This document shows positions 10,111-18,598 of a stretch of DNA of 22,613 nt, piece after piece; within the stretch, counting starts at the first letter, position 1, and each line of letters opens with the position of its first letter. The stretch covers positions 1-22,613 of the forward strand of contig CAXNAA020000324.1 of NCBI GenBank assembly GCA_964200075.2. The letters are read 5' to 3'. Position numbers and translations under genes: made by a program. The notes below the pieces were generated by a model. It saw only the letters and a program-made list of their open reading frames with translations, ran no database searches and was not told the DNA's origin. This DNA is from Sphacelaria rigidula (lineage: Eukaryota; Phaeophyceae; Sphacelariales).

Positions 10111-10111
10111 C

Positions 10112-10330
10112 ACAGCAGTTTTTTTTATTTGTTTTAGTACTCCATCTTCCTTCTGCGGTGCTTGCCTTTTTATTTTTATCGCGAGAGGGGTTCAGCAGTC
10201 CCTTTCCTTCGTCGACCGTGAAGTCGCTCTCCACTGTTGGGCATGAGAAAAAATCCCAGATCGCTCCGAGATCCGAACCCACAACCCGACCGTCAGAAGG
10301 TTTCGAGGTCACCAACTGAGCACGGTATCC
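10112..10330 (-). mobile_element. tRNA-derived SINE-like element
   Basis: Read on the - strand, the sequence has a Pol III A box (GTGCTCAGTTGGT, around 10323-10311) and, about 33 bases on, a B box (GGGTTCGGATC at 10280-10270). Between them CCTTCTGACGG could form an anticodon arm with CTG in the anticodon place. The acceptor and T stems do not pair, so this is not a working tRNA gene. Some 130 bases further the strand becomes A-rich (AAAACAAATAAAAAAAACTG near 10136-10117), as expected for a SINE tail. Borders are estimates. Confidence 0.65.
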
Positions 10331-10544
10331 TTGTATTGATTGGGTTGTTCATCAGCGCCAGCTTTACTCTCGAGTGAGGCTAGGAGGGGAGGGAAACAGA
10401 GGAAACAAACTTGTACTGAAATCGAAATGGAGACCGAACTCGAGATTGAAATCGATTTCGATGCGACAGCACGGCACTGGGCAGCTACTACAGGATTCTT
10501 CAGAGGTGTACCGCAAAACCCGCGGCTGTCGATACTTTTTTTCC

Positions 10545-10586
10545 ATCGCACTTTCTCGATCGAAAAAAATGTGCTAAGACACACCC
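10545..10586. repeat. Solo end of the CGATCG foldback family
   Basis: CATCGCACTTTCTCGATCG followed by AAAAAAATGTGC and TAAGACACACC is the inverted form of the ends at 7668 and 8611. It may be the right end of an older, larger copy that surrounds the cluster. Confidence 0.5.
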
Positions 10587-10664
10587 TACATCAGAGGGAA
10601 CACTGCATGGTCAAGCGGAAGTCTCGGCGCATCAAGCCTTGGGCGCTGCTGTGTTAAGTAAGGG

Positions 10665-10754
10665 TTAACCCTTTCACCGCCAGGGTGGGTCCTCTGGTGA
10701 ACCGGCGCCATATAATGTGGTACCCAGATCGCCCACCTTGACGGATCACGTTAA
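10665..10754. mobile_element. Degenerate TTAA-flanked foldback MITE
   Basis: TTAA occurs at 10665-10668 and 10751-10754. The 82 bp between form an imperfect foldback: CCGCCAGGGTGGG on the left and, reversed from the right, CCGTCAAGGTGGG, with further pairing (CTGGTGAACC against CTGGGTACC). The left end begins CCCTTTCACC, similar in its first bases to the other TTAA elements here. The right terminus is worn, so confidence is moderate. Confidence 0.55.
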
Positions 10755-11060
10755 TTGGTTGCACTTGTCGCAAGTATTTCTCCGCAAAAAGTTTCAGGTT
10801 ACATCAATAGTCAATACAACTGTACAGTGAAGTATCAATAGTGCAGATAGAATAGGTAAGAGCAGTAGAAGTGATGCATAATTGACGTTACGGGTAGCTA
10901 GCCAGGTCTGTGGGTAGTATCGCCTGTACAGCACAACAGAGCCTTAAGCACTTCGTGCGGCGCAATAAGTGAATGAAGTGTCGTACGGCATACGCTGTAG
11001 CCAGCGTACAAGAATACTCCGCGATACAGACAGACAGTTGCCTTCGCTTGGCATACACAC
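10755..11060 (-). other. Presumed first intron of the ubiquitin-like gene
   Basis: This region follows the donor GT at 11060-11059 on the - strand. No acceptor plus ubiquitin-like continuation (a GGK-type turn and second half of the fold) is seen in it. The open frames that run through the donor encode no recognisable sequence, supporting its use as a splice site. Confidence 0.5.
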
Positions 11061-11193
11061 CTGCTAGGAGCTTCAAAGTTGAGACGCCCAAACCCGAGGC
11101 TCTTGACACAGCCTGCTTCAGCTCCAGTACAGTAGCCGTCTCTAGGTCTATTTCCACGGACCCCTTGTGTTGCCCAACGATGCGGAGCGCCAT
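11061..11193 (-). CDS. First exon of a ubiquitin-like domain protein (partial)
   Basis: The exon starts at the ATG at 11193-11191 and encodes 44 residues plus one base. It begins MALRIVGQHKGSVEIDLE and continues ATVLELKQAVSRASGLGVS to TLKLLAG. This is the pattern of the first half of a ubiquitin-like fold: a beta hairpin, the helix with TVxELKxxV, then the strand LKLLxxG. The frame meets a donor (CCTAGCAG, then GTGTGTAT) exactly where family members turn into G(G)K, so an intron in phase 1 is likely. The rest of the gene should lie toward lower coordinates and was not found, perhaps because the following intron is large. An upstream in-frame ATG at 11253 exists, but the second one fits the domain start. 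The gene is divergent to the IFRD gene. Which ubiquitin-like protein this is cannot be said from half a domain. Confidence 0.7.
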
Positions 11194-11692
11194 ACGCACT
11201 GATACGGCCCGACGTGCTGGATAGGTGTCGTGTTCTGAATGGAGCTTCAACAAGTAGTACGGTTATAGAACACCGTCGTACTGCTGTCACTCTTTTCGTC
11301 GCACTGATGAACGCACGTAACGGTTACGTAGAAACAACAAACAGCACCGGTGATGTGTCCACATACACAGCCAGTTGGAACAACGTGCAGAAAACGCACT
11401 TCGTAGATGAATATGATGGCAGCGTTGTACCGCACAGACCAACGATGATTTCCGGACACAAGCTGAACATCTGGACTCATGCTCTCGAAGTTGTACAATA
11501 CTTGAAACATCTTCTAACTTGTTGATGGAAATTGTCGTTTTCCATTATACTGTTGATATGTCAGGAAATTGTCCGCGGTTCAGTCCCATCTGGTCAGCAC
11601 CCACATCCCTACAGCCCACAACGCTGGGTAGCTGCTGTGACAAGGCAGTGAAGGTCGAGAAACTTGCTGAAGTCCACTGGAGGGCATATACC
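11194..11692. promoter_or_regulatory. Divergent intergenic region between two host genes
   Basis: This 499-bp interval separates the start codons of the ubiquitin-like gene (- strand) and the IFRD gene (+ strand), so it should contain both 5'UTRs and promoters. I see no clear TATA box. A 103-codon open frame (11214-11525, +) crosses it but shows no domain and is probably chance. Confidence 0.55.
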
Positions 11693-11705
11693 ATGGGGAA
11701 AAAAG
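11693..11705 (+). CDS. IFRD family gene, exon 1
   Basis: This 13-base exon encodes MGKK plus the first base of a Gly codon. The ATG lies in a good context (ATACCATGG) and the donor is AAAAAAG, then GTAAAC. Joined in phase 1 to 12026, the protein starts MGKKGKKGSAARPS. The frame is also open upstream to about 11519, so a longer N-terminus cannot be excluded. A short basic N-terminus is usual for the IFRD family, which supports the start used here. A start at the Met in exon 2 (12088-12090) is an alternative. Confidence 0.65.
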
Positions 11706-12025
11706 GTAAACTCGCCTAGTGATGGGGACAACCACTGATTGCCGTAAAAGGGTGAAAAATTGTTTTTAACAACGGGCTGGAAGACATCAGCTGCGCCGCC
11801 GTCTGGTCTTCTGCATATGGTATACCGCTCTGCCTCCCACCACATTTGCTGCTGCTGCAATGCACCGTGCAGTTTTGTACCATGCACAGGGTGCTGTTGT
11901 ACCTTGCATCGTCCAAGTTGCCGCCTCGCAAATATGCAGCCGCACGCTGCGGTTTTGGTTCCTCCCTGCTGTTGTCCTGAGGGCAAATTCCTTCATAAAA
12001 CTGCTACTGTGCTGTTGTACCACAG
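11706..12025 (+). other. IFRD intron 1, bounded by a direct repeat
   Basis: The 320-bp intron begins GTAAAC and ends TTGTACCACAG. The 12-mer GGGAAAAAAGGT occurs at both edges, at 11696-11707 and 12025-12036. The interior has CTGCTGCTG and several TTGTACC/TGCAC motifs. Splicing is inferred from phase agreement and from the sensible protein that results. Confidence 0.6.
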
Positions 12026-12272
12026 GGAAAAAAGGTTCAGCAGCGCGGCCCTCACGAGAGGACGCGCAAGACGATTTCGACGAAGCAATGTCAACAACAT
12101 CGTGGGACACCAATGACACTTATGGCTCGGCGATAGATAACGGAGGGCAGCAAGAGAGCTATTACATCAATGGAGGTGGAGCGCGCTCGGACACAGGCTC
12201 AGTGGCAGATGTGGGGGAAAGCAAAGCTGTCGATGACTTCAAGGACGCTGTAGAACTGCTCACTGAAAAAAG
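12026..12272 (+). CDS. IFRD family gene, exon 2
   Basis: The exon encodes roughly residues 5-87. The first 60 residues are a polar, Ser/Asp/Gly-rich low-complexity tail (SREDAQDDFDEAMSTTSWDT onwards) like the acidic, serine-rich leader of IFRD proteins from animals and plants. The exon ends with FKDAVELLTEKR, where family members have a helix ending in LTEKR or LxDKS directly before the repeat domain. The donor is AAAAAG, then GTGAAG in phase 2, and the next exon gives R-ASTRQSGLK, the highly conserved (S)TR(E/Q) motif. Acceptor TTGTACCACAG precedes it. Read without the splice, the frame stops at once (TGA at 12274-12276), which supports the donor. Confidence 0.87.
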
Positions 12273-13578
12273 GTGAAGCCATCAAGCCATCTGATACCAA
12301 GGTTGAATTACCAGTACTTTATGGAGGCTTTTCGAAATCTACTCCGAAATGATGCAGTTGTTGGATCAGTTGCACACCAACAAGTATAATAGTTAACGTA
12401 TCATGGGTAGAAACTAAAATCTTTTGCCCTGCATGTGTGTAACGTACGCGTCCCCCCGGGACGGCCCTTGAAATGAGGCAAGTAGGGAGGAGAAAGGGTC
12501 GAGGACTTTTGTATGCAACAGGGCACGGGATATGACGGGTGAAAGAAATGTCAACTCCATTGCTCGACGGAGAAAGCTCAATGTTTTTTGAAGCGGAGTG
12601 GAGCATGTGTTACTACGGAGTTCTCGAGTTACCGAGTACGTACTTGTACTTGCTGTTGTAGTGCATGTTGCAGTTGCTGGCTGCGCTCATCTATCGGGAA
12701 GGGGTTGCGGCCCAGTGCATGCTCAACCGGAGTCTTCGGCGTCCCATGCAATCGGTCATCTGATTACTCGCTTAGTTTCCATATCGAGCAACTGCAACAT
12801 CTCACGTGCGCGGTGACGGAAACCGCAGGCCAAGATCAAACGGTTTTCTGTTCGACGGTTCCCGTCTAGCTGGGGTGCTGTTGTTACGCTGGTTTGATTT
12901 GAAACAAAAATATGGTGTTCCGCATGATGCACTCGAACATGTTTTCGCTCTGCACTGTTCGTCGGTTGGAATACGACAGTCTGCAACGTGGCGCGTTGCC
13001 TGATGAACTTACCGTCTGTTTGAGCTGCCTCGTACTTGCGTTTTTTGTACTTGCTTCACAAATGAAAGGGGCAGGTAGGGCCAAAACTAGTAAAATGAAC
13101 CGTGGTTCGCATCCCTGTCTCATGAAGGAGGTCGTTGGTCGATGGACAGTCATTATTCCGCTCATCTTCATGCACCAACAAACCCTTTTACCACCGGCAT
13201 GGGTTCTCTGTACAGTCGGCATCAAATTATCTTGAACATTTTTGGCATCACCCAGACCATCGGGGCTAAAGGGTCGGACGCCTCCGTATCGCGTTTTTTC
13301 GGTTCGGACGCTGTTCATCTGACCCCCATGTCGTCAGGGCGAGAACGATTACAATGTATTCCGTGCACGTGGGGCATATTTTAGTGGACACATGAACGCA
13401 AAATTATTCAGGGAAAACGGAGTTAATCGCACCTCTAGTATTCCAATGCCCCCACCTCGCGCGCACAAAGCAGCACATTGTTGCGAGAGACTGCTGCTCA
13501 CTCACTTCACCGCCCTATTACGTCACTAAATCCGTCTCTTACCGAGACAAAAACAAGAAGTGATACGTGAACGAAGCA

Positions 13579-13664
13579 AGCGTCCAAAAGTAGCACGTTG
13601 ATTGGTCGCCGTGGCGGGTTTTTGACTGCGGCGACTAATCGACGCGCTGCTGCTTTTGGACGCT
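13579..13664. repeat. Short hairpin repeat
   Basis: AGCGTCCAAAAGTAGCACG (from 13579) pairs with the reversed right arm AGCGTCCAAAAGCAGCAGCG (ending at 13664), and the arms continue to GTCGCCG on both sides. The spacer is about 17 bases (13612-13628). Weaker pairing (GAACGAA) goes on outside. Confidence 0.8.
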
Positions 13665-14516
13665 GTTTTTTTCGTTCGGGTGAAGACATGGCCCAACCCG
13701 ATGCCCATAATCGTGGAATCATGGGCGGTTTGGCAAGCTCGTGTAAACCTCGCCCAAACATAATGGTTCAAGTTCAAGCACGTGTCGACAAAATTGACTC
13801 AAAAACACTAATGGACTTGGCTTCAGCCACCTTCTGGATACCACTGGGCTGACATGAGATCCAAACTCTTCTGCACGACGTCGCCAACTGGAACGCGTTA
13901 GATACGCACATGTTGGAGATCATGAGCAGTCCACTGCAAAAGGCTCGGCGGAACCATATCCATTTTGCAATTGAAACTACTCCACATAAGTTCGAAAACC
14001 GTACAAATACTGGGCTTTTGCTGTTTATGCGCCATATTATTTCGCATCAAACGGGGTTTGGCGCATAACCTCCTGCGTTTTTTTCAAAATATCCTGTATT
14101 TAGAGGTTTCAGCATAAGAAAGGCATGAAAGCTAAGTTTTACGCATAACTTGACGCATTTAGTACTCCAACGGGATTATGCAACCCATGCTCAGCAGGCG
14201 GTAGCTGCCCACGGGTGCTCCATGTGGCGTGGCTCGTCGAGTCGTAGTTATTTATTTGAACTTTATTGCGGGTGTGATGTATGTAAAATACTTGATGCTT
14301 ATGTGAAGCTGATTTAAAAAAAAAATGTGTCATATTTCACACAGACGTACTATTTTGCTCTGTATGCGCATTTTTTTTCCCGCATGCTGGAAGGCATATT
14401 CCATGAGCAGTGCCGTCAGGAACCGCCGTAGGAAGGACGCAAAAAAGGCGCATAGGTCATGCATATTTCACCAAAAACACACATGAATCGGCGCATAATT
14501 TTCACCTTTGAGATCG

Positions 14517-14982
14517 ACTCTGATGGGGGTCGTTCAAAATTCCTGTTGAAAACTGCCTTTTTGGCCCTTCTCCGTCGTCTCACGCCCGAAAAGAGGGGTA
14601 GGCGGATATCGGCGACTTGGAATGACTTGCTCTACTTATTGCAACCGTTTCAGGGCAACTTTGCATTTTTCCCGCTGGCCGCACTTTTATTTTTGGCCAA
14701 ACACGGATTTTCAGTGAAAAACGGTCAAGCCATCAAAATACTGAGAAAATTTTAATCATCTGATCATTTTTCACTAAAAATTCGTATTTGGCCTGACTTG
14801 GTCGAAAACAAAAGTTTGGCCCGCGGGAAACGCAGAGTTGCCCTGGAACGGTCTCAACGAGTTCAACAGAGCAAGTCATTCCAAGGCGTCAACATCCGCC
14901 AAGCCCTCTTTTCGAGCATAAATCGACGAAGAAGGGTCCAAAAGGCGGTTTTCGACAGGAATTTCAAACGGCTCCCATAAGA
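14517..14982. repeat. Long inverted repeat, arms over 200 bp
   Basis: The left arm 14517-14726 and the right arm 14762-14982 are inverted copies with roughly three quarters identity by eye, with small indels. Matching blocks include AAATTCCTGT(T/C)GAAAAC, GCCTTTTTGG, CGAAAAGAGGG, CTTGGAATGACTTGCTCT, CAGGGCAACT and AGTGAAAAA. The loop is only about 35 bases. A transcript through this intron would fold into a long stem. Single open frames in the arms have no recognisable domain. Confidence 0.88.
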
Positions 14983-15317
14983 GTTGGCGTGAGCATGAAA
15001 AAATCAAATGAAACGCATAAAAAAAGTACGCGTAGAGAGCAAAGCGTTCCTTACGGGGCTCCAGGAAGCCGTCCGTACAGAGTACATCGTTGTACTAACT
15101 TCGAGTGATGCCATGCCCCCCCCCCTCCCCCCCGAGAACAGTGGCTGGTTTGAGGAGGCAGAATTTAAATGTGGACGGAAATGACTGAAGTCGAGTACAC
15201 CGAGCAGCTGGAAACTCGCACGCTCGGGGTCGCTTTCGCCAATGTCGCCCAAATGAGGCGCTTCGTGCAGTCTAAAACCAGCTTTCATGTGCTGTATGGC
15301 CATTTTCTCCGTGACAA

Positions 15318-15520
15318 TTCTCCAGCCGTTTTTTTTTGGGGGGGGGGGGGGGGCTTTTCCCCCTTCATACTTTTAAAACACGAAGAGGGCAAGACAGAGN
15401 NNNNNNNNNGAGTGTCCTGGTCCGCCGCGACACTTCTCCAGCCGTTTTTTTTTGGGGGGGGGGGGGGCTATCGCTGCATCATACCTTGCAAACACGAAGA
15501 GAGCAAACACGAGGAGAAGA
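15318..15520. repeat. 116-bp tandem duplication across an N gap
   Basis: TTCTCCAGCCGTTTTTTTTT starts at 15318 and again at 15434, each followed by a G run (G16 at 15338-15353; G14 at 15454-15467). After the G runs, CATACTTTTAAAACACGAAGAGGGCAA resembles CATACCTTGCAAACACGAAGAGAGCAA. The copies differ, so this is a real duplication rather than a simple assembly doubling. The N gap at 15400-15409 lies between them. Confidence 0.75.
15400..15409. other. Assembly gap (10 N)
   Basis: Ten N bases between two diverged copies of a G-run-containing repeat. The period of the duplication depends on the true gap size. Confidence 0.95.
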
Positions 15521-15581
15521 CTAATCGACATGATATGGATATTAAGTGAGGGAGACAAGTGACGTGGTTTATGCCTTGTTG

Positions 15582-15790
15582 AAGGTACCTCAAACTCGGT
15601 TCCCGGTGTCCTGGTTTATTCGCTAGCTCTAGGTTTTGTACTATTTTATCAAGTGAAAGTGATGGCGATTCATAAAAGGATCTGACCTGGCGGTCCAAGG
15701 GTCTCTCATCATATGATTAATCGCTGTCACTTTCACTTCATGAAACAGAATTGAAAAACAGGAGACCGGCAACCGAGTTTGAGATACCTT
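15582..15790. mobile_element. 209-bp foldback MITE-like element
   Basis: The ends AAGGTACCTCAAACTCGGTT (from 15582) and, reversed, AAGGTATCTCAAACTCGGTT (ending 15790) match at 24 of 26 positions. A second inner pair, AAGTGAAAGTGATGGCGATT at 15651-15670 and its inverted match at 15719-15738 (18 of 20), shows that the whole unit folds back. No clear target duplication is seen. Confidence 0.82.
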
Positions 15791-15799
15791 TATTTACAA

Positions 15800-17530
15800 C
15801 ATGCAGCAAAAATGGGCGCCGCAAGTCCAGCATGAGGCGCAAAGAGCACGCATGGGTTCGGGCGGCAAGAGTGGTGTGCGACATAACCGGCGTGCTTGCT
15901 ATGCTCGTTTTGGTGATCGTTCCGACCGCATCTTGTATACTTGAACAGCCCGCAAACAGTTGGCGATACCGCTCTTCACAACAGTATAGTACCTACTGAG
16001 ACAGAGGCACTTGCTATGGGTTGGCCAAGACATTTACCCAGCAGCAAATAGAGTCCTACTGTGACGCACCGATGCCGCAAATTAAAGAGTTGACATCAAA
16101 GACGCTACCGCGAGTTTCAAAAGCACTTAGTGCAAAGGAGTCACGAGCATATTCATCACTTCTTGAACGATGACTGCAAGCGTATGCTGTACTTGTGTGT
16201 GCAGTGGAAATCTTCGGTGCACATTACTGCGTGAATCCTGTGCAATCGCGTTTTAGATGCCAAAATGGAACATGACCAACGTACTCCTGCAATGAGTGTG
16301 TCTGCTGTGCTAGCTTTTTGTGCAGTATTGATCGTCAGCTTGTGCGCCGTGGTAGATAAAATTTAGCCGGAGTTCTTGCAAGAGATGGATATATGAGATT
16401 CCGCGGTTCACGTTGCTTATTTCCTCCACGACGCGAGCTACTCATTTTCAAATCTACCCTCTCTTGGCCCCGCACTATACCCTACGCGGGAAAATACCTC
16501 TTTTTTCTCAGATGACCATGCAGGCAGCCAAGATACCTCCAGTATTTTCATCAAACACACTGCTGTGTGGCTCATGAACCTCTCGTCTACACAAACTTTT
16601 GACCGCGCCAATATCCCGCGACTCTACGTAAACCCCACTCCCTGGATAAGGGGTAGTTTTCGGAGAGGTTTGAAACGAAGCACGTTCCTGAACATGGTGA
16701 AGTAGGTGAGGGGTTGAGTGAAATCACAGTACAGCACAGCAACAGTGGAGCTTGCGCAAGAAGCCTCAAGGTGACGGTCCACGGATATGATGGTTGGGTT
16801 GTAGGAGTTTGAAATTGAAAGTAAATCTTGCTCGTTGAATGTTTTGCTGCAAACGTCGCGCAGACAGGGCAACCCCGCCGCGACCTGACTTTTTGATGTG
16901 CGCCTTTTTCTGGATCTCTCTGCACGAGCGCTCGTGTACTGCAGGTCATGTTCCAAACCTTTGCATGGGCATATAGGGACTCAGATTGGCTGCCGTACTT
17001 GCCGGTAGTAACAAAAACGTACAACTATGACATAGCACTGCTTCGTTACTGTTTGTATGAATATTGTAGTAATCGCGTCCATCTCGTTCTACCCTGTCAA
17101 GCGTAAATCCACCAGATGGTGATGATCTAGCAACGCGGGGCCGGTTGTGTGCTGAACACAAGGCAGCTGGTACACGTGTTGCACTGTGTTGTAGGATAGC
17201 ACGCTTCAACAATGGTGACCTGCCATTCCTGGTCACAGGCTAACTACCGAAAGTACAGTAGAAGGACCCCATCATAAAATGAAGCCCATGAAAATATGCA
17301 CGGACACGATTCAAAATGAAGGATAAACCGCGAACCACATGCGCCCCGGTGCCGCAGTCTCCCATTCGGACTACTGGAGGCAAAGCCCAACGTTCCCACT
17401 CGACACACAAAGCCGAACAGAAATGGAGCCAAACTCAGTAACCAAAGATTATCGACCGTAGTAATGAGAATCGCATGGTTCTATCCTTGTACCTCTAGAG
17501 GGACAGCCATGTGTACGAATATACTAGGTA
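15800..17530. other. Intronic sequence without supported features
   Basis: Several - strand open frames (the longest 145 codons at 17024-16587) were read; none shows a domain or consistent coding signal. CAGTACAGCACAGCAACAG near 16727 resembles the GTACAG motifs elsewhere. Confidence 0.45.
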
Positions 17531-17540
17531 GGCACTGTTC

Positions 17541-18139
17541 TATTGGTTTTGTTGATACCGCGTTTAGTCGCATGTAGTCGGCTGGCCTCCTCCTCGTCCT
17601 TGTGCCATGAGATCACATACCTCTCCTCCTGCAGCACCCCCGCGTGCCACAGTGTTCCCCTATCCTTCCTCGTCGCTGCGGAGAGCCACAGGACTCTGTC
17701 AACTATGAACGTCTGTCGGTCGTCGTCCGTAGCGCCGTGTGTGGCTCCAAAAGCTCGAAGATCGTCCTTCAGGCAGTTTAGCCAGTTTTGCTCCGGACGC
17801 CCTGGTGCTGAATTTCTCCCATGAGTGTTTCGAAATGCCATTCACTTGGGCAGTCGTCCGTGCGGTTATCTAGTCAGGGCTCCCGCGAACAGCAGTCGCC
17901 GTTGCCAGACCATTGCTTCAGCACTTTGGCGTCCGGTCTTCTTGAGGGCCTGGGCATACCAAAGCTGTCGGTGCGTGCCGCCCACGCGGTGGTACCCGAT
18001 AGCTCGCAGCAGGAGCCTGTAGTATATCGTTATCAACGGCTCATAGTGCGCAGCGGCGGTGCAGTATACCCGCTGGGCTAGACCCTGTGCTCCGCTGATG
18101 GGAGCAACGCTCAACGCAGAGCGGGTATACTGCACCGCC
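17541..18139 (-). pseudogene. 3' fragment of a second LINE
   Basis: Read on the - strand, this encodes only the C-terminal region of a LINE polyprotein. YYRLLLRAIGYHRVGG is near 18038-17985, then YAQALKKTG and QRRLLFAGALTR, a stop near 17868, and after a frameshift GRPEQNWLNCLKDDLRAFG, followed by VDRVLWLSAATRKD and WHKDEEEASR, ending near 17541. The LLxRxxG, ALKKT, RRLLFAGA and GRPExxWxxCLKxDLRAFG series is the conserved tail of RTE-like LINEs in algae and some animals. It is a 5'-truncated copy, the usual result of incomplete reverse transcription, and belongs to a different subfamily from the copy at 3241-6543. It begins in a 20-bp inverted repeat. Confidence 0.85.
18055..18139. repeat. 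Perfect 20-bp inverted repeat at the LINE fragment end
   Basis: GGCGGTGCAGTATACCCGCT at 18055-18074 is exactly inverted at 18120-18139, with a 45-base spacer. The left arm lies in LINE coding sequence (reading VYCTAAA on the - strand). The right arm is therefore probably a short inverted copy made at the 5' junction of the truncated element. Confidence 0.85.
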
Positions 18140-18598
18140 AGGTACTGATTGCACCCGGCAACATGGTGGCCGCTGCTGCTTGCAGGCACCAAGGCTCGCG
18201 GCCAAGAAAAGATGCAACCAGCCAACCTAACATGAGGTTATACCGATACACGAGCATCGCATTGACCCCTGGGGTGGTGATGTACCATTCGCTGTCTGCT
18301 TGTCTGCTCGCTACTTCGTTTCTCTGTTGTTGCTCTGTCCGTCCCGGCGCGACTGTGCATTGATGTACATGTACACTTTTATTTTAGTCTTCATCATCGA
18401 GGTTTTTGCTAGCTTAGTACTATCATATATATGGAGAAATATGGAGTAAATCAAGAAAATATGATTTATTGTTCCTATTATGTGTTGCTGATATTGCATC
18501 ATCACCGTACCGCATCGCTTTTCAGTCGTTAGTTTACAGTTGTGAGAGTGCCAGGGTGAGGATGCACTTTCCTGTCGATTTTTTTTTTAGGCTGCACA

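Noticed and set aside
11214-11525. 103-codon + strand frame between the divergent genes
   Set aside because: No domain, no splice logic, and it occupies the expected promoter region.
11860-12276. Single 138-codon open frame as the whole gene
   Set aside because: Its first part is Cys-rich and unlike any IFRD leader, while splicing at 12025/12026 gives MGKKGKKG; the 3' end is a donor followed by a stop.
16587-17024. 145-codon - strand frame with a CPVC motif, considered as a piggyBac zinc-finger end
   Set aside because: A single Cys pair without the following Cys/His pattern, and no transposase region nearby.
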